NCBI GenBank assembly: GCA_003159055.1
Contig: PMLH01000235.1
Location: forward strand, 180-9,377
Direction of reading: 5' to 3'
Length of the DNA stretch: 9,198 nucleotides
DNA from: Myxococcales bacterium
GTDB lineage: Bacteria; Myxococcota; Polyangia; Fen-1088
Shown here: positions 6,298 to 9,198 of the stretch, one piece after another
Layout of the letters: every line of letters begins with the position of its first letter
How positions within the stretch are numbered: position 1 is the first letter of the stretch
Program-made: the position numbers and the translations under genes
The notes under the pieces: model-generated
The model's input: the letters and a program-made list of their open reading frames with translations, nothing else
What the model was told of the DNA's origin: nothing
The model's database searches: none

Positions 6298-7136
6298 GGT
6301 TTGGCAACCGCACAGACGACGATCGGTCTTTCGAGCGCGCCCTTGTCGTGTCGGCCCAACATGATCCCGGGCCAGGCGATGTCGAAGCGGCGTGGGCCAA
6401 ACTGGCCGCATCGATCGGCGACGCCAGCCGAGCCGTCGCCCACGACACCCATCGGCCCAATCCTGGCGAGATCGACGCGGGCCCCAGGCCACCGGACTAT
6501 CCACCAGCCCGGCCACCGGCCCAGGCAGGGGCCGGAAGCATCGTGCGCTCGGCCGGCGCAAAAGCGGCAGCCTGTCTGCTGCTCGGACTGGTGGCGGGCA
6601 GCGCTGCGACGGCGATTGCGTTGCGTGGTCAGTCACGCGTCCCCCTTGCAACCTCCACCGCGCCCGACCCGTCGAACGTTGCAACCAGCCCCCGCCCGGC
6701 AGCCACCCCGGATGATTTGGTCGGTGCGCAGGCCGACCCAGCCGCCGCGCCGCCGCCACGCAGAGGCTCCGGCCACGAGCCGAAGTCCGTTCGCCGCACA
6801 GCCAGTCCCGCGGCCGGTATCGCGGCAAGTGGCGGCCAATCCGACTCGGCCGGGCAAGAGAGGCTTGCCGAGCAGGTGCGTGCAGTCGACGCAGCCATGG
6901 CCGCCCTGCAGGCGGGCGCGCTTGACCAGGCGATCCGCCTGGTCGACCTCTTTCACGCGGATTTTCCTGCCGGCGTCCTCGCGCCCGACGCCGAATTGGT
7001 GGCCATCGAGGCCTTGGCCGAAGCGCGCGAGACGTCCGCATTCACCCGGCGGGCGGAACGCTTCATCGCCAGCAGCCCGCACGACCCCCACGCCGCGCGG
7101 GTTCGCAATCTGTTGACCGCGGTCAGGGGCAAGTAG
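6294..7136 (+). CDS. Single-pass membrane protein with TPR-like C-terminus, putative anti-sigma partner
   Basis: A 280-residue protein. ATG 6294 overlaps the sigma-factor stop (ATGA) and has an AAGGA ribosome-binding site 5 bases upstream (6284-6288), a strong start. An N-terminal cytosolic part (1-85) contains an acidic/helical stretch, SFERALVVSAQHDPGPGDVE. One membrane helix (about 88-110) follows, then an Ala/Pro-rich linker (about 112-185), presumably periplasmic, and a helical domain (about 188-276) of TPR-like character: EQVRAVDAAMAALQAGALDQ, then helices with LFHADFPAG, AELVAIEALAEA and RRAERFIASSPHDPHAARVR. The topology fits a membrane-bound anti-sigma factor with an outside sensor, and the gene position supports it. 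However, I see no HxxxCxxC zinc anti-sigma motif, so sigma binding is unproven. It might instead be a structural or trafficking factor for the upstream barrel protein. Confidence 0.8.
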   Translation: MRFGNRTDDDRSFERALVVSAQHDPGPGDVEAAWAKLAASIGDASRAVAHDTHRPNPGEIDAGPRPPDYPPARPPAQAGAGSIVRSAGAKAAACLLLGLVAGSAATAIALRGQSRVPLATSTAPDPSNVATSPRPAATPDDLVGAQADPAAAPPPRRGSGHEPKSVRRTASPAAGIAASGGQSDSAGQERLAEQVRAVDAAMAALQAGALDQAIRLVDLFHADFPAGVLAPDAELVAIEALAEARETSAFTRRAERFIASSPHDPHAARVRNLLTAVRGK

Positions 7137-7201
7137 CGCGCTTTCCTGGGTGCGGCCCTTGCGCTCGGCCAGCTCCCCGCCCAATCGCAAGCAACAGCCG
7201 T

Positions 7202-7243
7202 CCGCGCTGGTCGAGCACGAGGTGGGCAAGGGCAAGGTGATGC
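7202..7243 (+). repeat. Direct repeat of an internal BatA-type coding segment
   Basis: These 42 bp match 3207-3248 with one mismatch (G at 7206, T at 3211); the last 37 bp are identical. In the BatA-type gene they encode most of PALVEHEVGKGKVM. The copy keeps an open frame in the same phase (SALVEHEVGKGKVM, then PPGER and a stop at 7258-7260), and the single difference is a third-codon-position change (GCT/GCG, both Ala). Flanking sequence on either side does not match the gene. A 37-bp identity cannot be chance at this scale. Confidence 0.95.
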
Positions 7244-7285
7244 CTCCCGGGGAGAGGTAGGACACTCACCGAGTTGTCGCTTGCT

Positions 7286-7302
7286 ATCGCCTGATCGGCG
7301 AT
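7286..7302 (+). promoter_or_regulatory. Inverted repeat upstream of the lipoprotein gene
   Basis: ATCGCC (7286-7291) and GGCGAT (7297-7302) form a 6-bp perfect inverted repeat around TGATC. It is 59 bp before the ATG at 7362 and next to ATGGTACCGT (7301-7310), which faintly resembles a -10 region, so it could be an operator or a leader hairpin. Chance is a real alternative for a repeat this short. Confidence 0.25.
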
Positions 7303-7361
7303 GGTACCGTGCGCAACTGTTCGTGTTGGCTCGCACGTTTTCACTCGACAGGACCACTACC

Positions 7362-9198
7362 ATGTTGCAAGCGCACTCGAATCCGCCCCGCCTAGTACCG
7401 TTGCACAACTTGGCGACCCTGGCCCTCCTGGCCGTCTCTGCCTGTGCCCAGGTCAATGCCATCGTGATGAAGCAGCCCGATGCCACCCGGCTGACAGGCG
7501 ATTGGGAGGGAACTTACATATGTGACCAGGGCTTGATGGGCGCGACTCTGTCGATGACGGGCACGCCCAATGGCCAAGTGACGGCCGTGCTTGACTTCCA
7601 CGCGGTTCCCGAGAATCCCCAGATACCGAATGGTCGCTACACCATGCGTGGCGCCTTCACGGTCGAGGGCGATCTTCGCTTGGCGCCGGAAACATGGGTC
7701 ATTCAGCCTCGCGGCTTTCGGATGGTCGGGCTGAACGGTCAGGTCGACATCCTCAACATCGCCTTCAAGGGGAACGTTCCGCAGTGCCGGAAGCCTTTCA
7801 AGCTTTCGAAGGTCCGATCCGAGCCAACCATCGCCGCCCAGCCGCCGCAGGTTCCACCGACGCAGCCCCCACCGGTGCCCGTTGCACAGCCTTTGCCAGT
7901 TCCTTCCGCTCCGAAGCCAGCTGCAACGCCACCCGGCCCTGCCGGCGAGACAACGGCAGGGCCAGCTGTCGGCCGCCGAGACGTTGGCGCACAGACCGCG
8001 CAGTCCCCAAAGACCACGCAGGCGCCCGCCGCCCCGCGGACTGAGACCAAAACCGATCGCCTGCCGCCTAGCGATCCGGACCTTGCCCGCGAATTCAAAG
8101 CCCGAAAGCTTATTTTCGGTCACGCGATCACACCGCAAGACCAGGAGAACGCCAAGCTTCCCGAGCCGAGCCAGGGCAAGCCGGGAGAGATCGAGGCCGC
8201 GTTGGCGAAATACGACCTCAACGGTGACGGCATCCCCGACTACGTCAAGTGGCAGAACACGGTGGGCCCCCGGGGCGAGGAAGATGCCTCGTACGAGGTG
8301 TTGCTTTCGACGTCGTCCGGGTATGTGGAGGCGATGCGGTTTGAATCCACCCGTGCCGGAATGGAGTTGGCGGCGATCGATGTTGACCAGGGAAGTTCCA
8401 ACGGCGCTCACGATCTGGTCGCCTTCGCCAATTTCGGCGATACGCAAGGCGTGTTGTTCCTGCACTTCGCCTTCGATGGGCAACGGTACGGTGTGGCCCA
8501 CGTGACACGGCTCTTTGGCGGCAAGATGTCGCCCAAGTTCGCACTCCAGCCTGTGGACAAGGAGTCGTTCGCCAAGGGATCGATCGGCGGAGAATCCTTC
8601 TTCCAGGTAGAGCCCAATCCTGGGAGCCGATCAGCTGGATCGGTAGTCAAAGGGACGCCCCTCTGGGTCGTGGGCGAGGCGGCCGGTGGGAAGGCCTGGT
8701 TCGTCGGTGCCCGCAATGGATACGCCGGCTTCATGCCGAAGGAGCAGATCGTCGCCAAGAATCCGCTACCCAAGGGTGCGGCGAAGGCGAAGGGTGGCCC
8801 GAAGAGTAAGGCTTCCACGACAGCGACGGGAAAGACAGTGACATCGCCACTCTGTCGAGAAGGTGAGCGTACCTACCTGCGCTGCAAACTGAACGGTAGA
8901 AGCGACGAGGCGGCTTTCTGCGGTTCATCGGAGCCAGTGGGTGCCGAAGCCTGGGTTACCTTCCGATTTGGAACCCGAGGCTCGGTCAGGGCCGAGTATC
9001 CAGCGCGCGGAGTACCTCCCCGGGCGGCGTTCTACTGGTACGCGGGGGAGTCCACGGCAACGGGGCCCTACCACGACGTTTGGTTCAAACACGAGAAACA
9101 GATCATTCGCCTGCGATGGTATGCCGAGGGCGATGTCATCCAAGGCGAACCGGAATTCAGAATCGATTCCTTGGGCGCGCAGACCGGGCAGAGCATCG
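7362..9198 (+). CDS. Large multidomain lipoprotein with SH3-like domain (3' end outside window)
   Basis: At least 612 residues, still open at the window end. ATG 7362 has an AGGA ribosome-binding site at 7350-7353 and begins a signal peptide whose core LATLALLAVSAC ends in a good lipobox (V-S-A-C28); the +2 residue Ala predicts outer-membrane sorting. Order: a beta-rich domain (about 42-150) starting TGDWEGTYICDQG with C54 and C142 as a possible disulfide; a Pro/Ala-rich linker (about 155-237); a central domain (about 240-395) with the calcium-loop-like DLNGDGIPDYV (285-295) and strands reminiscent of FG-GAP/VCBS repeats; an SH3-like domain (about 411-465, GTPLWVVGEAAGGKAWFVGA); a Lys/Ala-rich linker (about 468-495); and a second Cys-containing beta domain from about 497 (C498, C508, C520; YLRCKLNGRSDEAAFCG). 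The SH3-like and lipoprotein parts suggest an envelope role, perhaps at the cell wall. I recognise no enzyme motif. Confidence 0.88.
   Translation, partial: MLQAHSNPPRLVPLHNLATLALLAVSACAQVNAIVMKQPDATRLTGDWEGTYICDQGLMGATLSMTGTPNGQVTAVLDFHAVPENPQIPNGRYTMRGAFTVEGDLRLAPETWVIQPRGFRMVGLNGQVDILNIAFKGNVPQCRKPFKLSKVRSEPTIAAQPPQVPPTQPPPVPVAQPLPVPSAPKPAATPPGPAGETTAGPAVGRRDVGAQTAQSPKTTQAPAAPRTETKTDRLPPSDPDLAREFKARKLIFGHAITPQDQENAKLPEPSQGKPGEIEAALAKYDLNGDGIPDYVKWQNTVGPRGEEDASYEVLLSTSSGYVEAMRFESTRAGMELAAIDVDQGSSNGAHDLVAFANFGDTQGVLFLHFAFDGQRYGVAHVTRLFGGKMSPKFALQPVDKESFAKGSIGGESFFQVEPNPGSRSAGSVVKGTPLWVVGEAAGGKAWFVGARNGYAGFMPKEQIVAKNPLPKGAAKAKGGPKSKASTTATGKTVTSPLCREGERTYLRCKLNGRSDEAAFCGSSEPVGAEAWVTFRFGTRGSVRAEYPARGVPPRAAFYWYAGESTATGPYHDVWFKHEKQIIRLRWYAEGDVIQGEPEFRIDSLGAQTGQSI

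Larger units (their letters stand above)
7137..7361. other. Intergenic region with a BatA-derived duplicate
   Basis: 225 bp between the TPR-like gene and the terminal lipoprotein gene. It contains the 42-bp copy of the BatA-type coding sequence (7202-7243), a CTCCCGGGGAG-centred short palindrome beside it (7244-7254), and an inverted repeat at 7286-7302. The only open frames are short and unconvincing. No clear terminator is seen. Confidence 0.6.

Noticed and set aside
5719..7041. 440-codon minus-strand frame
   Set aside because: Opposite the sigma factor and TPR-like genes, Arg/Pro-rich, no domains.
3207..7243. Mobile element or integrated island bounded by attachment sites
   Set aside because: Direct repeats exist, but there is no integrase or transposase and the sequence right of 7243 does not continue the BatA-type gene, so I report only the repeats.
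7392..8501. 369-codon minus-strand frame near the end
   Set aside because: Antisense to the multidomain lipoprotein gene, whose lipobox, ribosome-binding site and SH3-like domain make the plus strand the coding one.
1..9198. CRISPR array, tRNA or rRNA genes
   Set aside because: No regularly spaced repeats, cloverleaf-like segments or rRNA-like stretches were seen on either strand.

Overview
The window is GC-rich DNA (roughly two thirds G+C by eye) from a Gram-negative bacterium. A MoxR/DUF58/BatA-type gene cluster, long Ala/Pro-rich linkers, Gly/Ser/Thr-rich lipoprotein-like sequence and an ECF sigma factor next to a membrane-anchored TPR-like protein together suggest Myxococcota (Polyangia-like delta-proteobacteria). 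This placement is inference; there is no rRNA or marker gene to confirm it. All supported genes lie on the + strand.

Region 1 (1-3802) is a Bat-type cluster: the 3' end of a MoxR AAA+ ATPase, a DUF58 protein whose GTG start overlaps the MoxR stop, and a 713-residue membrane-anchored von Willebrand A (BatA-type) protein. Such clusters generally combine a MoxR chaperone with VWA-domain partners, some in the cytoplasm and some membrane-anchored. The 236-bp gap between DUF58 and the BatA-type gene holds two near-identical REP-like palindromes in opposite orientation.

Region 2 (3803-4629) has no confident gene. It holds two TGCTAGCG repeats beside a GTAAC/GTTAC inverted repeat, a very strong hairpin (3985-4014), and what looks like the start of a decayed lipoprotein gene (from 4126). 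That reading frame stays open by chance or fusion into the next gene.

Region 3 (4630-7136) is a compact three-gene module: a secreted or outer-membrane protein with a probable beta-barrel end, an ECF sigma factor 15 bp downstream with a candidate leaderless promoter, and a single-pass membrane protein with a C-terminal TPR-like helical region, coupled to the sigma factor by an ATGA overlap. The last is the likely regulator (anti-sigma-like) of the sigma factor, although it has no recognisable zinc-binding anti-sigma motif.

Region 4 (7137-7361) is intergenic. It contains a 42-bp, one-mismatch copy of an internal piece of the BatA-type gene, so region 2 and region 3 are flanked by same-orientation direct repeats 3,995 bp apart. 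Region 5 (7362-end) is a long multidomain lipoprotein gene that runs off the window; its domains suggest an envelope protein, but its function is unknown.
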